This document shows, in pieces, positions 22,691 through 34,790 of a DNA stretch of 64,000 bases (position 1 is its first letter; every line of letters begins with the position of its first letter). The notes under the pieces are model-generated. The model saw nothing but the letters and a program-made list of their open reading frames with translations. It was not told where the DNA came from and made no database searches. Origin of the DNA: Saxidomus purpurata (Eukaryota > Mollusca > Bivalvia > Venerida > Veneridae); NCBI GenBank assembly GCA_022818135.1, contig JAFMSR010000002.1:42666358-42730357 (forward strand), in the 5' to 3' direction. The translations under genes were made by a program, and so were the position numbers.

Positions 22691-23789
22691 AAATGTGTCA
22701 ACGTCGGTGCGGTTACCGAATCTTCGATCATTGCACCTGGACAGCGCGTCACAGTCAGGTTGAAGTTTTCCTGGTCTATTGTAACTGTGAAAAATACTTC
22801 GACTTGAGCCGAATTCGAGCTCAGGTCCTCCAGTACCCTAAGCGGAAACTCCACCACGTCGCCCTGAAGGCTGCTAAATGCAAGGAGGGCGTGCCGTATC
22901 ATCCTCTATACGTACCCCCGTCCTTACCAGCTTTCGTCCTCAATTTAGGGAAATGTATGTGGGACGATCTTAGGGTGCTATTACTTCTAAACACGTGGGT
23001 TATTTCCGTTGGGAGCCAAATGTTGGCGTGTCTTTTTTTTTGCATGATGTTTACAGCTTTTATACCAAAATATAACAGCAACATCAAGATTAGCAGTGGA
23101 TCCTTTTAATTAAACAGATAAGATGGTCCATTCCGATGGAACTGAATGGATACCACAACTTGCTTGTATAATGCTACGAACTCAATACATCATGACCTGT
23201 TAACTATTACGAACCATAACTAACCATTCTGATAATGGACAAATACACATAAATGTATCAGTACCTGTTCCGACTAGATAATAAATGATTTTATACTTAA
23301 TTAATGTAACTAATTACATGTACGCAAATCACTTTGTCTGATGTCAATAATTTTGTTTAGCTTCTTCTGTTTCCATGGAAACCGTTGTTCTGGTTGCACA
23401 TTCAATCTTTCCCTCCTGTAATGTTCCTGGTCTTTGATACCATGATGTTGGTGAACTGAATTAAAGTTCTTATTTCTTCCCGGTGTTCTATGGCTGGTAC
23501 TTCTCGGTTCATTGAATCTGCATTGACGTGGAAGCATTTCAAAGTCACCTTTGCCGATACTTTGCAATAGGTCTACATCTGCACACTCCAAATTTTTAGA
23601 CTGCAGATTGCGAGGTGACGCGCTTCCCTTTAGAAGTAGGGTCTGTTTAAGGGTCTTAAGTTCGGACTTCTTTTAGAACCCAGCAATATTATTAAGGACC
23701 TATTCTATCTTCTCTATTTGTTCCTTGCCTCTCTAATGGTGCAATTCTTTTTCTTTTTCTAACAGTGTTCCTTTCCAAAATGGATCCAG
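22691..23789. other. Unassigned sequence next to the LTR-element debris
   Basis: Open frames of 138 codons (22693-23109, plus), 73 codons (22681-22902, minus) and 93 codons (23310-23591, minus) overlap each other. None has a motif I recognise. By position some of it could be further degraded pol or gag sequence. Confidence 0.35.
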
Positions 23790-23793
23790 TTAA

Positions 23794-25746
23794 AGTGACA
23801 TTATGCGAATAGCGTAATTTTGGTGACAGTTTTATAAAATCAATTTTCGGTTGCTGTGCATTTAAATGTGTTAAACTAATTATAATGCCGCATTAGTATT
23901 AGAGGTTCGTGCTTTAGAAATAAAAAAATTGGACTAACAAAATAATAATTCCTTTCTTGGCTGTGATCTCCCTTGTGTTATTAGTGTTGTTGCCGTTAGA
24001 GATTTCGGCAGTGGAAGGGAAGCAACTCATGCATGCAGTTGTTTATTTTCTAAATTGACTCTCCCAGTCAAAATAGGAAAAGTAATATTTGGAAAGTTAT
24101 TATTTCGTACTGGTAGCAGGAAGAGTTTGTTGTATTGGGTTAAAAGCTATTATTTCCTCTACCCTTTTTACACACACCTATTTCAGCTGGATTTTTACTT
24201 GAAAACAAATGTGCATAATTCCACTTTAACTAGAGTTGAGGTTACATGTACCGGTATTTTGGTACTGCAGGGTCAATTGCACTGGTAAACCAAGCTGGTA
24301 TACCGGTATCTTCTGCAATAACTGTTGATGTGATAAAGGGTTTTGACTTCAACTATAAATTTAGACCAGGTTTAGACACTACAAATGATGGGTAGTTTAA
24401 AACTATAATATGCAAGGAAGCCAACGTCAATTATAAACTTCAATAATTATGTAACGAACCCTTTACTTGTTGTCACAGATCAATAAGTGTGTACTGACTT
24501 CACAGTCAAAGATTTTCAAACAGATATTCTAACAGTTAATCACTGAAAAATCCAATTAAGATTCAATATAATAACTTAGCCTTCAACTTGTAACATAAGC
24601 CAAACTTAATTCATGTAATAGATCCTACAACATTGTATTACCTGAAAAAGAGAGTGATATTTTACTGAAATCACTATCAAGAAACTATTACGTAAAAACG
24701 GAATCAATTTACTTATTAGCGAAAATTCCAATAAAATATTAAATTTAGTGAAATAAAAGAAATATTATTAAAATACATACATGAAAACCTGTATAGATTT
24801 GGTACGGTTTCTTCCGAAGCTTCGATGATTTTTAATGAAAATAACCAGAAGGGGCTTTGGTGCATGAAAACAACTTTTGGAATCCCCGTATTGATCAGAG
24901 AAACATGCGGGATGCGCAAATGTAGCCACAAAATTATATCGTGCGGAACCAACATCTTTCGGTGCCCTGTGTGGACTTACCAAACACTGGTAGGAGGAAG
25001 AAACCCTTCAGAAAATAATCAATACTATAACGAGAACCTGTATGTAGCAAATAAAAATAAAATACTAACGAGGACCTGTATATAGCAAATAAAAATAAAA
25101 TACTATAACGAGAACCTGTATATAGCAAATAAAAATAAATACTATGACGAGAACATGTATATAGCAAATAAAAATACGTAAACAAATAACAGTAACCTTA
25201 TACGAAGGCCTCCTATCGTTTAGAATGTTTGCAATTTCTTAAAAGTGCTGAAACGCGGGCGAAATACAATAGAGTACATCGGTCTCATTTGAAAGGGAAA
25301 ACTGTTGTCTGCAAGATTAAGTCAAGATACACATCGAATCCGGCCGTTTCTTATCAAAATTATACAAAAACCTGCACCGGTGTGTGTAAAAGGGGTAGAG
25401 GAAATAATAGCTTTTAACCCAATACACCAAACTCTTCCTGCTACCAGTGCGAAATAATAACTTTCCAAATATTACTTTTCCTATTTTGACTGGGAGAGTC
25501 AATTAAAAAAAACCAACTGCATGCATGAGTTGCTTCCCTTCCACTGCCGACAACAATAACACAAGGGAGATCACTGCCAAGAAAGGAACTTTTATTTTAT
25601 TAGTCCATTTTTTTATTTCTAAACCACCAACTTCAAATACCAATGCGGTATTATCATTAGTTTAACACATTTCAATGCACAGCAACAGATTGCCCAAAAA
25701 CTGTCACCAAAAACACTTGGTGCAGTAAGATGCGCATAATGTCGCT
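23794..25746. mobile_element. 1.95-kb element with ~390-bp TIRs and TTAA flanks
   Basis: The left arm (23794-24180) starts agtgacattatgcg and contains ggtgacagttt, ccttgtgttatta, gggaagcaactcatgcatgc, ctgactctcccagt-like sequence and gggttaaaagctattatttcc. The right arm (25376-25746) is its reverse complement. Immediately outside both ends is TTAA (23790-23793 and 25747-25750), the target used by piggyBac-type transposases. The interior has no transposase I can recognise, so it is probably non-autonomous. The paired frames at 24055-24288 (+) and 25317-25502 (-) begin with the same residues because they lie in the two arms. Confidence 0.85.
25021..25180 (+). repeat. Tandem repeat of about 38-40 bp, four units
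   Basis: The unit is actataacgagaacctgtat then atagcaaataaaaataaa. It lies inside the TTAA-flanked element and is the source of the tyrosine-rich minus-strand frame at 24934-25185. Confidence 0.9.
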
Positions 25747-25750
25747 TTAA

Positions 25751-27740
25751 ACACGTTTACCTTATACTTCAACTAAAGGCATAGGGAACCAGAACGTGTT
25801 TAAATTGCACGGTTAAAATACGGGACGTATTATGGTGCCAGTAACTAGCAGCAAATACCAACAAAAACAAAGAGTAAAAGAAAGAAGAACAAATAAATGT
25901 AAAATACCAGGGCAATACAATATACTGGTATATCTCTCAAATAACACACAGACGACACTAGCAAACGTAGAGGAACTGGACGAAATGTCATGTCATCTAC
26001 GTTTTAATGCTTGCACATGTCAATTTGTGCGTTAAGTAGTTCCCATTTTCCCGGAACATACTGCTCTTAAATACAACAAACGTAGTCAGCGTCATACGAT
26101 AACATTTTGATGTAATTTGTACTTTCGGATCGGCTTTTTCCGTTTAGTTCATTAATTTTTGTAAGGTTCTTTACCATTCTTAAAAATCTTAGGAAGTAAA
26201 ATTTCTCATATAATTATCTTGGATAAACAGAGAAAAAATAGCCTATGATATATGCGTTCAGTTTATGTAAACCCACCTTACAAAGGTCAATATGTGGTCG
26301 TTTATATTTTCAAAGGTTGAATGTTTTATACACAAAAGTATATAATTTAATATAAGTATTGTATTTATTCGGTCATCATAGAATATCAAAGCCAAGTTAA
26401 AAATCTTTATTACTTTAATTTCATGCAATATTGGACAAATAAGGCTATATATGATACAGAATGTTCATTCCAACTATCACATAAACATAAACAGTTTAAA
26501 GTTACAGAATTATTTATACACCTGTATACAAAACATTGACTTAATCTGACATAATTTAATAGAATATGTTCAAGCTGGAGAATGTGCAATAGCGAGAGAT
26601 TTTATTGATACTCAATATGAAACTTGTGTATGGTAAATGTAATTTTATAAATGTAATGACAGGCAATTTCAAACAAAACACTCGCGACTGAAGGTGACCA
26701 ACCCTAGAGGAAAAGTGGTGAGTTTGACCAACTGATCTTGATATCAACATGGGTCATATATATCCCCCGAAAAAGGCAGGATATGTCTGAATATTTGGAG
26801 CAGAATTGTTAATGTTCGTACGTTAGTCATTTGGTATTAATCTATGAACTTCTGCCCGTTGACCACAACAATCTCATAAAGTTTCAAAAACAATATGCCG
26901 TGGACACAAAGCATAATACGACAGTTTTGTCACTAAAAATGAATACAGGAGCAGCTGAACATAACGCGTTTGAATACATACAATATTTGTTTATAAACTA
27001 GGGTTAGTTACACGAAACAAGGTTTTTTCTTCAAGCTTCAACAGTTTCCTTGGAGTCTTCATTTCTCCAAATTTCAGATGATTGTCCGAAGCTACCCTCC
27101 ATGTAGATAATGTTTGAAGAGACGTAATTAAAATCCTTCAAATGTTAGCATACTGAAACAAAGCGGCAAACTTGTGAAGCTTTTTCAATTTGTTATTTTT
27201 TCCCCAAAAGCAGAAATGATCTAGATATTGAACTTCTTTAAAAATGGCAAAAACTCCAAAGATTAAACAAACCAACATAATTTCATGAAAGATTAAACTA
27301 TTAAATCAAGTAAAATCAACAATATTTAATGCCATTTCAAGCTTGCCGCTGGTTGGCTGAAGACAGATCGATAAGCACTATTATTCCTTACATCTTTGAA
27401 GAAATCTGAATTAATTCGCATGAAGATTGTATCCACCGGGGATCACATTGAATATTAAATTACCAGCCAACAAATGGAAGACTGAGGTAAATTGCATTCT
27501 GTTGTGCCTCAGCTACACGATTTGCAGCGCGAAGTATTTCTCAGTCAGCAGTGATAGTGCAATAAATAATTTTGATTAAAAGTGAAATTCGACAAGCGAT
27601 ACGATGAAACCGTTTTCAGAGGATATAATTGTTACTTAAAGGTAAAAAAATTTTATAACTGATCATCACTGAAAATTAAAAACAAAGAAACCTGCTTCCT
27701 TAATAGATTTACCAAAGAATAGAAACACTGCAATTTGTAG
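25751..27740. other. Gene-free flank upstream of receptor gene 2
   Basis: I see no coding sequence. The last few hundred bases presumably contain the promoter and 5' UTR of the receptor. A tttcag at 27612-27617 or a similar acceptor could precede a leader exon boundary, but nothing decides this. Confidence 0.4.
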
Positions 27741-27758
27741 ATGAAAAAACATCAATGA
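27741..27758 (+). promoter_or_regulatory. Five-codon upstream ORF overlapping the receptor start
   Basis: An ATG at 27741 opens a frame of five codons that stops with TGA at 27756-27758. The receptor ATG is 27755-27757, so start and stop overlap as ATGA. Ribosomes that read the upstream frame would end exactly on the receptor start, an arrangement that can modulate or couple initiation. Whether the leader is transcribed from here is not visible. Confidence 0.5.
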
Positions 27759-28792
27759 CAGCAACTTCATATTTCCGTTCTGAAGCCGAGCTGAAGGCAG
27801 GTGTCCTAATTTGGCAAATAGTATCGCCGGTACTTGTCATTTTCGGAACCATTGGAAATGTTCTTTCAATTATTGTTTTGTCGAAAAAGTGTTTCAATCG
27901 CTGGGCGTCGACGGTTTATCTACTTGGGTTAGCGGGAGCCGATCTGAGCGTGCTTTACGTTGGTTTGATGCGACAATGGATAAAGTACCTGTTTGACAGC
28001 GATATCCGATCGGTTCATCCGATTATGTGTAAAGTACACTGGTGGTTGATGTACACGTGTGCAGATATACCGGTGTGGATATTGACATCTGTAACCATTG
28101 AACGTCTCATTTCTACACTTTGTCCGTACAAAAGTAAGATTATCTGTACGAAACATCGCGCCAAAATTGTCCTTTTTGGTATTACAGTCAGTGCCATGGT
28201 AGTGAACTCGCACCTACTTTATGGATTTGGGAGGTTAGAAATTATTGCAGAGAATGGAACATTGGTTATTCCTTGTGCCCCACTTACCGACGAGTATGAT
28301 CACTTTTTTAGTAGGATATGGACATGGATTGACTTATGTAAATTCTCTCTCATTCCGTTCGTAATTCTAAGCACTGGAAACGTTTGTATCATATACAAAC
28401 TGATTTCTGTGCACAAGAAGACGAGGGTACAGATAGCACCGTCAAACGGACAATCGCCAATAGCTGCAAGAAATGGCAGAACATCCAACCTGTCCATTCT
28501 TCTAGTTGGATTGAATTTTACATTCATGATTATGACATTACCCGTGTGTATATATTTCGTAGGGGAGCCGTACTGGGTACCAGAGGATTTACCCAGACAT
28601 ATCCAACTCCAAGATCCATGGTGGGCAGTTGTAAATATGCTTATGTACATAAACAATTCTGCTAACTTTATTTTATACTGTTTGACTGGTTCCCGGTTCC
28701 GTAAGGCTGTGATAGGGTTGTTCAAATGCAGGCCGGGTTCCAATCAAAATCTAAATGTAATAACGTTGACTGCTAGGTCCGACAGAATTTAA
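27755..28792 (+). CDS. Rhodopsin-class (class A) neuropeptide-type receptor 2
   Basis: A 345-residue intronless seven-transmembrane receptor, paralogue of the gene at 8966-10018. The N-terminus is about 17 residues. GN at 34-35 (TM1), Asp63 (2.50), and Cys92 of TM3, which can bridge to Cys174 in loop 2. TM3 ends Glu116-Arg117-Leu, TM5 has Pro201, TM6 has Leu262-Pro263 without the CWxP Trp, and TM7 ends NFILY (304-308) then GSRFR. Asn167-Gly-Thr in loop 2 may be glycosylated. Intracellular loop 3 (about 218-245) and the tail differ most from the paralogue, so coupling or desensitisation may differ while the ligand site is conserved. The ATG was chosen because it aligns with the paralogue's N-terminus; it overlaps a short upstream ORF. 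A possible AATAAA lies at 29213-29218. Peptide ligand unknown. Confidence 0.94.
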   Translation: MTATSYFRSEAELKAGVLIWQIVSPVLVIFGTIGNVLSIIVLSKKCFNRWASTVYLLGLAGADLSVLYVGLMRQWIKYLFDSDIRSVHPIMCKVHWWLMYTCADIPVWILTSVTIERLISTLCPYKSKIICTKHRAKIVLFGITVSAMVVNSHLLYGFGRLEIIAENGTLVIPCAPLTDEYDHFFSRIWTWIDLCKFSLIPFVILSTGNVCIIYKLISVHKKTRVQIAPSNGQSPIAARNGRTSNLSILLVGLNFTFMIMTLPVCIYFVGEPYWVPEDLPRHIQLQDPWWAVVNMLMYINNSANFILYCLTGSRFRKAVIGLFKCRPGSNQNLNVITLTARSDRI

Positions 28793-30179
28793 ACTTGTCG
28801 ATTATAATCTCTGAACCATCACAACAATTAGTATAATGGCATCCAGTTCATGACGCAGGTGCTCACATGCTGACCATACTATAATTATGTTACTGTCTGT
28901 CCTTGTTTATTGAAGACTTTTATCAGCCTGGGTTGATCTTTGTGACAGACCTTTATGTGTGGATGATGTTAGACTCTTGCCATGTAAGCAATGTGTTAGG
29001 TTGTAAGACGTATGACAATTTGAAAATTTTATGAATCTTAAAAACTTCTGCCAAATGTTTATTCTGTAAAGTATGCCAATGTTACTTATGCCAAAATCAT
29101 AGTGCCATTTCGAAATTGTGAAGCTAACATACCGTAAATGTTGACAGTTCTACTTAAAAATGCTAAATTTGTTCAAAATGGTCAGTCATTTATTTTGCGA
29201 AAATGAAACGTCAATAAATGCGGACGTTTATATCATCTGTCACGGAAACCTCCTATTTCTGTTTTTGTCTCCTTGGCTATTACTGATTTGGCATTTAGTG
29301 ATACTGTCTAGCAAGTTAACTAATGAAGAATTATGGTCAGACTAGTTGACATTAAGTTTCCGTTCTGATATTGACGTCACGTTGATGTCAATAACGGTTG
29401 ATCGTGAAGTGCAGACATCTTTGAAGTGCAGGCAATGTCCATCGGTTGTATAAATTCATCGATTAACTAACTGATATTGTTGTTTAAAACTGTCATTTGT
29501 AATGTTAACTACATGTATCTGAGTAGTGCGTAATTTTTGTATTCACTTCTTGTATATGCTAGTAATTGCAGTAACGATAAAGATCTATATGTCTGTCTAC
29601 AACATTAGTGACATATCTTTATACGGCTAATTTGCCTTTTGATAACGATTAATCACTAAATCATTCCATATTTTCTGAAGTAAGTGAGAAATGAGCAGTT
29701 CCTGATCAGTTGCTCACTGTACCACATCTGGATTAAATGCAGACAATTCCCTGAATATTTGTTTCTGAAAGTCGTAGAGTAAATGTAATAATGCGATATA
29801 CATGCACATTTGTCTTAAAGTTTCTCAAAAACCGCGTTCTTACAATGAAATGTATCAGTAATGACTAAAATTTACAACACAAGTAATCAAAGCGCTGAAG
29901 ACACTGAATCTGTGTTTGTCTCAAATAAATCAAAATGGGTTTGATAAGCTCTCATCCTACTTAAAGCAGAAATTAAAAAGTATGGAATATTGCAGACTAA
30001 ATTCAAAACTGTTTTGCAAAGCAAATGTCACTGTCATCGTAATAATTATATAATACAGATTAATTACGTTTCCCAAAAGAAACTTTAAAAGCAAATTATT
30101 ATGTTAAATATTTTGTGATTTACAACTTAGATTAATCGCTCTCGTTACTCACTCCAGTTTGAATCAACATCGAAGAGAG
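28793..30179. other. 3' flank of receptor 2, no further gene
   Basis: No coding sequence is seen. The 61-codon frame at 29160-29345 starts downstream of the receptor and has no recognisable motif. Confidence 0.45.
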
Positions 30180-30305
30180 AGAAATAGAGGGCGGAGGGGG
30201 GGGGCGTTAAGGTGAACTTTTCTGTGTATTGCTCAAGGACATTACCACCTTGGTCCTGGTGGGGATCGAAACCGGGACACTCCGATCCACCGCGCTATAA
30301 TCTGT
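30180..30305 (-). mobile_element. tRNA-derived SINE fragment
   Basis: On the minus strand, tatagcgcggtgga (A-box-like) is followed about 20 bases on by ggtttcgatcccc (B-box-like). Next comes ggtaatgtccttgagcaa, a segment that follows the tRNA head in many metazoan SINEs. It ends in a C/T-rich stretch (G-rich on the plus strand). I do not see a target-site duplication. Confidence 0.65.
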
Positions 30306-32369
30306 ATTATATGTGATACTGACTACTGACACCCAACACATGACTTTAAATTTGGACCGTAAAATAAAAGAAGAGACATCTTATTATCTTAGCAACCAAG
30401 AAATAAACGTTAGATATTGAATTTAATTAGGACCATCATGGTTATCCAAAACCTAGACCTACTTAGTCAAAAAATAAATAAAGGTCAGCTACTGAATATG
30501 AGTAATCTCTTTACAAAGTTGCGCGAATACCCGACGGTGTACCCAAATATTTCCTAGTTTTTGTCTATTCACTGTCATCATGACCTCTAACCCAAACAAA
30601 CATAACTGTCATTTAATTGTCATGGTCAGTATCCTTACCAAGACTGTACTTCCTAAACCTAAGTTTTGCTTTGTTGACCCAAGGTCGACCTTGACTTTTG
30701 ACATTAATATAATTATGTTCGGTCTAGAAGTGGTCATAAGTAGGGATTTGTATTACAATAATTCGTATCGCAATATAGTATTGTATCGTGATCCGTATTG
30801 CAATATATTGAGAGTAAATAACTCTAACAAAAATATACTTTGAAGTATTCAAACTTGGGTATAATACCGTAATAAAGTAATTGAACCATCCTTAGACAAA
30901 GACATTCATGTTTATTTGTTTACCTTTTGAGATAGAATAATACATCGTCCGTCATAGTCCTCACGGAACAAACTAAAATCAAGTTTTAAACTGTATATTT
31001 ATTGATTTACATTTGTATACTTATACTAAGATATTTTTCAAAACTCTTAGGATAAACTTTTGAATAGGTCACTATCATCAGGGCCTGATATATGGAATTC
31101 AATTGCTATTCATCACACGTGATATCCGAAATATTAATTAACAATATACCTATGCGCTAAAATAATTATTGTGAAACCCACAACAAAGCGTTAGATCAAA
31201 TTCAAGTTTCAGGTAATAAAATTGCATTTTTCAGGTATCGCGTCTCGAGCTAATTGCAATATATCGGTTTTATTGCGCTACTCTGGTCATAACCAGCCTC
31301 TCTACCATGCTGTATTAAATATTCATAGCTTGTCTAAAACAATAACTGAATGTTTTGATAGCAGACTATTATCTTTCTCATTTAACATAGTAGCCTCAAG
31401 TAGTAATGATAATAATAATAAAAAATTATTATAATTATGATAAAAATAGCATTAATGTATGTGTGAATGTACCCGCCAAAGTTAAGTGTAGCAAAAGAGT
31501 TTTAATGACAATACAATACAATACATTTTATTTGCATTTATATTGAGTTTATATCTGTTCTTTGTAAATGACGGCATGATCTAGGGAAATGAATATGATC
31601 TTCCCTTTAGATTATTGCATTTCTGGTTACATTTTAAAATCGTATTCAAGTCATATATATCTATGTGATTTCTAAGGTTCACGTAATAAAACAGTTATTC
31701 GTACAAAGGTAAATTGCTGAAATTTTCCTTCCCTTTTCGAACCACAAATTTACATAAAATACAACAACAACAACGTGCTTAAAGCGTAAAAATGTGTTGT
31801 CATATTTTTTAAAGATATCTACCAGCGTCTCTGTAAAATTAATTTGCTGATAAGTTTCATTTTTATACCTAAACGCGAATTTTAGTAGAGTTTCAGACGA
31901 TTACCAAAAATGAATATAAATCAGATTATAGTGTGGCATATCATAAGATTTAAAGGTATGTACACTTGTGATCATAGAGGCGTTGACAAGTTTAAAAAAT
32001 CGTTGTTTTAGGTACAATTCCAATTTTTCAATTTACAATTGAAAGTACCCAAAAGATCCATAATGCACTATTCCGACAGTTTATGATCACAAAAACAATA
32101 CTGTAGTTGTTTACACGGAAAAATTGGGTAAAGGACTGTAACTTCTCCGGCCTGACTAGTTTGGAGCTCCGGCCTAACTACTTTTCTTTCAACGCGGGAG
32201 ATCAAAACCGCGTAGGAAAGTATGTCTATACAGAACCTATAACTCGTTGATTTTCTTTTATTTATGTTGTATTCTCAAACAAATAGTTTTGACACAAAAT
32301 CGTTTTTCTAAATCAAGTCAACAGCAAAGCGGGTTTTTCTCCTTATATTGTTTTTTTAACATTTAGCAT
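30306..32369. other. Gene-free interval
   Basis: 30745-30810 has a short repeat of gtat(c/t)g/caatata motifs. Apart from the LINE-tail-like piece at 31503 nothing is supported. Confidence 0.4.
31503..31560 (-). mobile_element. Possible LINE 3' tail
   Basis: The plus strand reads acaatacaatacaatacatt, ttatttgcat. On the minus strand this is an aataaaatg followed by a (ttgta)n tail, as at the ends of some non-LTR elements. No coding part is attached. Confidence 0.35.
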
Positions 32370-32482
32370 TTTATCATGCATTGCTGAAACTTTTAGATTG
32401 AGTTATGATGCTTCATAGGGTTATATTATCTATGTTTTTGAGGCTATTTAGTTTGACATAAGTTATAGGGTATGTCCCTTCT
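32370..32482 (+). mobile_element. MITE family G, 3' fragment
   Basis: It shares tgcattgctgaa, ctatgtttttgaggctattt and gacataagttatagggta with the 3' half of the copies at 20437 and 42718. Confidence 0.55.
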
Positions 32483-33336
32483 ATGCCTACATTTTTCATG
32501 TAGATTTCAACTTTGACATCGGCTGACATTTACTTTAACTTACTGACCTACTTTTCTCCTGTTTTTGAAGCTACAGAAATGAAATACTCAAAGTTTGTAA
32601 CGTAGTTATACGGCTGTCCGAGGTCAACAGAGATGGTATCAAATCAGCTGTATGAGACAGTTATAAGCCCATATATCTATAATTCTTTCAAATATTTCAC
32701 CAAACGAGTGAGAAGACACTTATGTTAAAATGAATACATAGAAGGAGCACTTTGTGTATGTTAAAGTAACCAAGTACAATATACCGAAATACCCTTGAAC
32801 GGAGACAGCCCTTGTTCATTATCATGCCCAATGTATAGCATGTATGTATGGGTCTTATCCTAAAGAGCATTAACTGTTTGGAGAGGTCATTTATGCTCAA
32901 TAATCAGTGCAGAACCCAATCACGGAATGTGCTCTCCATTCTAGTTACATATCTAGCTAATGTGTATGTGTGTTTTTATTATTCTATCTTGCAAAATATA
33001 TATTAACCCATCTAACATAAGTAATGTACCATTTAGTGATAAAGCCTTTTCTGTTGTGAAGCAAATTTTTAGGGTGATATTGGCCAGTTTTAACCTTTTA
33101 CTCTTTTTCTATTTTGTCCAGGGGAACCAGGATTTTTTAAAAGCATGTAGAATTAGCATTCGCACATTTTTCATGATGAACAGGATGGATAATAATTATA
33201 TCATTATATTACATTACAGATATTACATGTTGTAGAACCAGCATGAATATTCAGAGTAGTTTTATACTTGTACACTTCTTCAATACAAACGCCTTTCAAT
33301 GTTTTAAGTTACTAATAGAGGGAGATAATTTTAAAT
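32483..33336. other. Non-coding spacer
   Basis: No feature I can support. The frames at 32697-32900 and 32960-33235 have AT-driven composition. Confidence 0.4.
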
Positions 33337-33579
33337 TTAGGAGTTACGGTCCTTGCACACTGCACTTTTTTTAAAGTCTTCCATGACTGTGTGAACTATA
33401 CTAAACGAAACGTCTAACGCATCACCTGCCATTTTCTTTCCTTTTTTTAGATAAACCCTTCCAATATCTCCAACCTTATTTTGAGCTATCTGTAACACTA
33501 CGGACAAGCTCTCGTCTGTTGCACCATTTTGAATGTGGTGTACAAAAACTATTACTGAATACGTAACACGCGAAGTCAT
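33337..33579 (-). pseudogene. Possible Tc1/mariner-type transposase N-terminus
   Basis: An 80-residue open segment. Its second half, from about residue 46, reads KKMAGDALDVSFSIVHTVM then EDFKKSAVCKDR. This fits the helix-turn-helix pattern of Tc1/mariner and IS630-like transposases (small residue, L-x-V-S, T/S-V, then a K-x-F-x-x-x-x-x-x-K-D-R). No DDE catalytic part follows; the frame closes and the sequence downstream is AT-rich. It could also be a chance match in a unique ORF. Confidence 0.4.
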
Positions 33580-34089
33580 ACTAAATTTTCAAAGAGATTT
33601 ATGTGAAGCAGTTATTTTTAAATTACACTGGGTTAGAAGAAAGATTTTTACCAGTTTCAATTTATCATTTGTAATCTTAGCAATTGAGGCAGAAACGTTT
33701 TGTTAACAGTAAAAAGTAGAAAAAAATATACAATACTTTACGTTTGAAAACAAAACGCCGACTTTAATATATGCATTTATAGTGATGATGAACTAGTTTA
33801 AATTCTAAAAAATGCATGATAAGTTATTCTTAAATATAATTTCAAACAGCTACAGAAGATGGCATTAAAGATAAGAAAATGAATTCAACCATGAATAAGA
33901 ATTGTCTATCTGTTGTTTTCGCTCATTCAATTGTTAAAATTGTTAAAATGTTAATCACTTAGAACACGATCGACTGTCATTCTTATATTTTTGCACAATG
34001 TTCCCTCAATATTTTGCAATTACGACGTTATATAGACTTCACTATCAGCAATCAGTTTTGTATATGTTTTGCGGAGCCTAACGGGCAAC
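33580..34089. other. Non-coding spacer
   Basis: Nothing supported. The boundary with the duplicated segment that follows is not sharp. Confidence 0.4.
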
Positions 34090-34730
34090 TGTCATTTGAT
34101 AAATTAACAGATATAAAATGATCTTACTGTAACATCATCCTTTTGAAAATGTTTTCTGAAGTAAATGGGTAGTTCATTTTTAGTAAATCAATACACTTTT
34201 AGAGTGGAAGCTATAATAAAAGGAAGTCAAAGAAGCCTTTGAATTAGAAATGAGTCAAGTTATATTGCTACAGGTCATGACGGCTTCTATTCTGGAAAAT
34301 CGGAATAAAAAATATGCGGTCTTATTTCAGGTTTTTTTTAATCTGAAACATATTGAAGTAGATATTGCGAATACCGCCTGGAAATTTATCAAATTGATAA
34401 CTTTTCAACCGCCACTGAATAATTGATAAAAGTAGAATGTATACAAAAAATGAATGGAAAATTAACTCTGTACGGTACCTTTTAATTGAATTATAGCACT
34501 TGAAAAAGATAAATTAAATACTCTTTCGTGAATGGTTTTATACGTTTAGTAAGATACATTGTAATATGTTGTTACCCCAAAACTAATTAAAATTATGAGT
34601 GTAGAGTAATTATACTTTCTCTGCCGGTGAATAACGATCAATATTTCAAGTAACACATTTGATCAGAAAAACAAGGATTAGGTTTGTTTTTCTGATGCAG
34701 ATATGGTAATTTTGGAGAAAATGTGTAAGC

Positions 34731-34790
34731 GGCCGGTTAGCACATTTGGGAGAGCATTCTGTTCGCTCTGTAATTGAATAGAAAGTTTAT
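34731..34790 (+). mobile_element. tRNA-like SINE head, truncated
   Basis: ggccggttagcacatttggg then agagcattctgttcgc resembles the 5' half of a tRNA including an A box and D-arm. No B box or acceptor stem closes it, so it is not a tRNA gene. Probably the start of a SINE. Confidence 0.45.

Noticed and set aside
24055..25502. Two similar proteins on opposite strands
   Set aside because: They lie in the two inverted arms of the TTAA-flanked element and have no domain. They are repeat copies, not a gene pair.
28300..28743. 147-codon minus-strand frame
   Set aside because: Antisense to the receptor gene at 27755-28792 and explained by its codon use.
34731..34790. tRNA gene
   Set aside because: Only the 5' half resembles a tRNA; the anticodon arm, T arm and acceptor pairing are not present.
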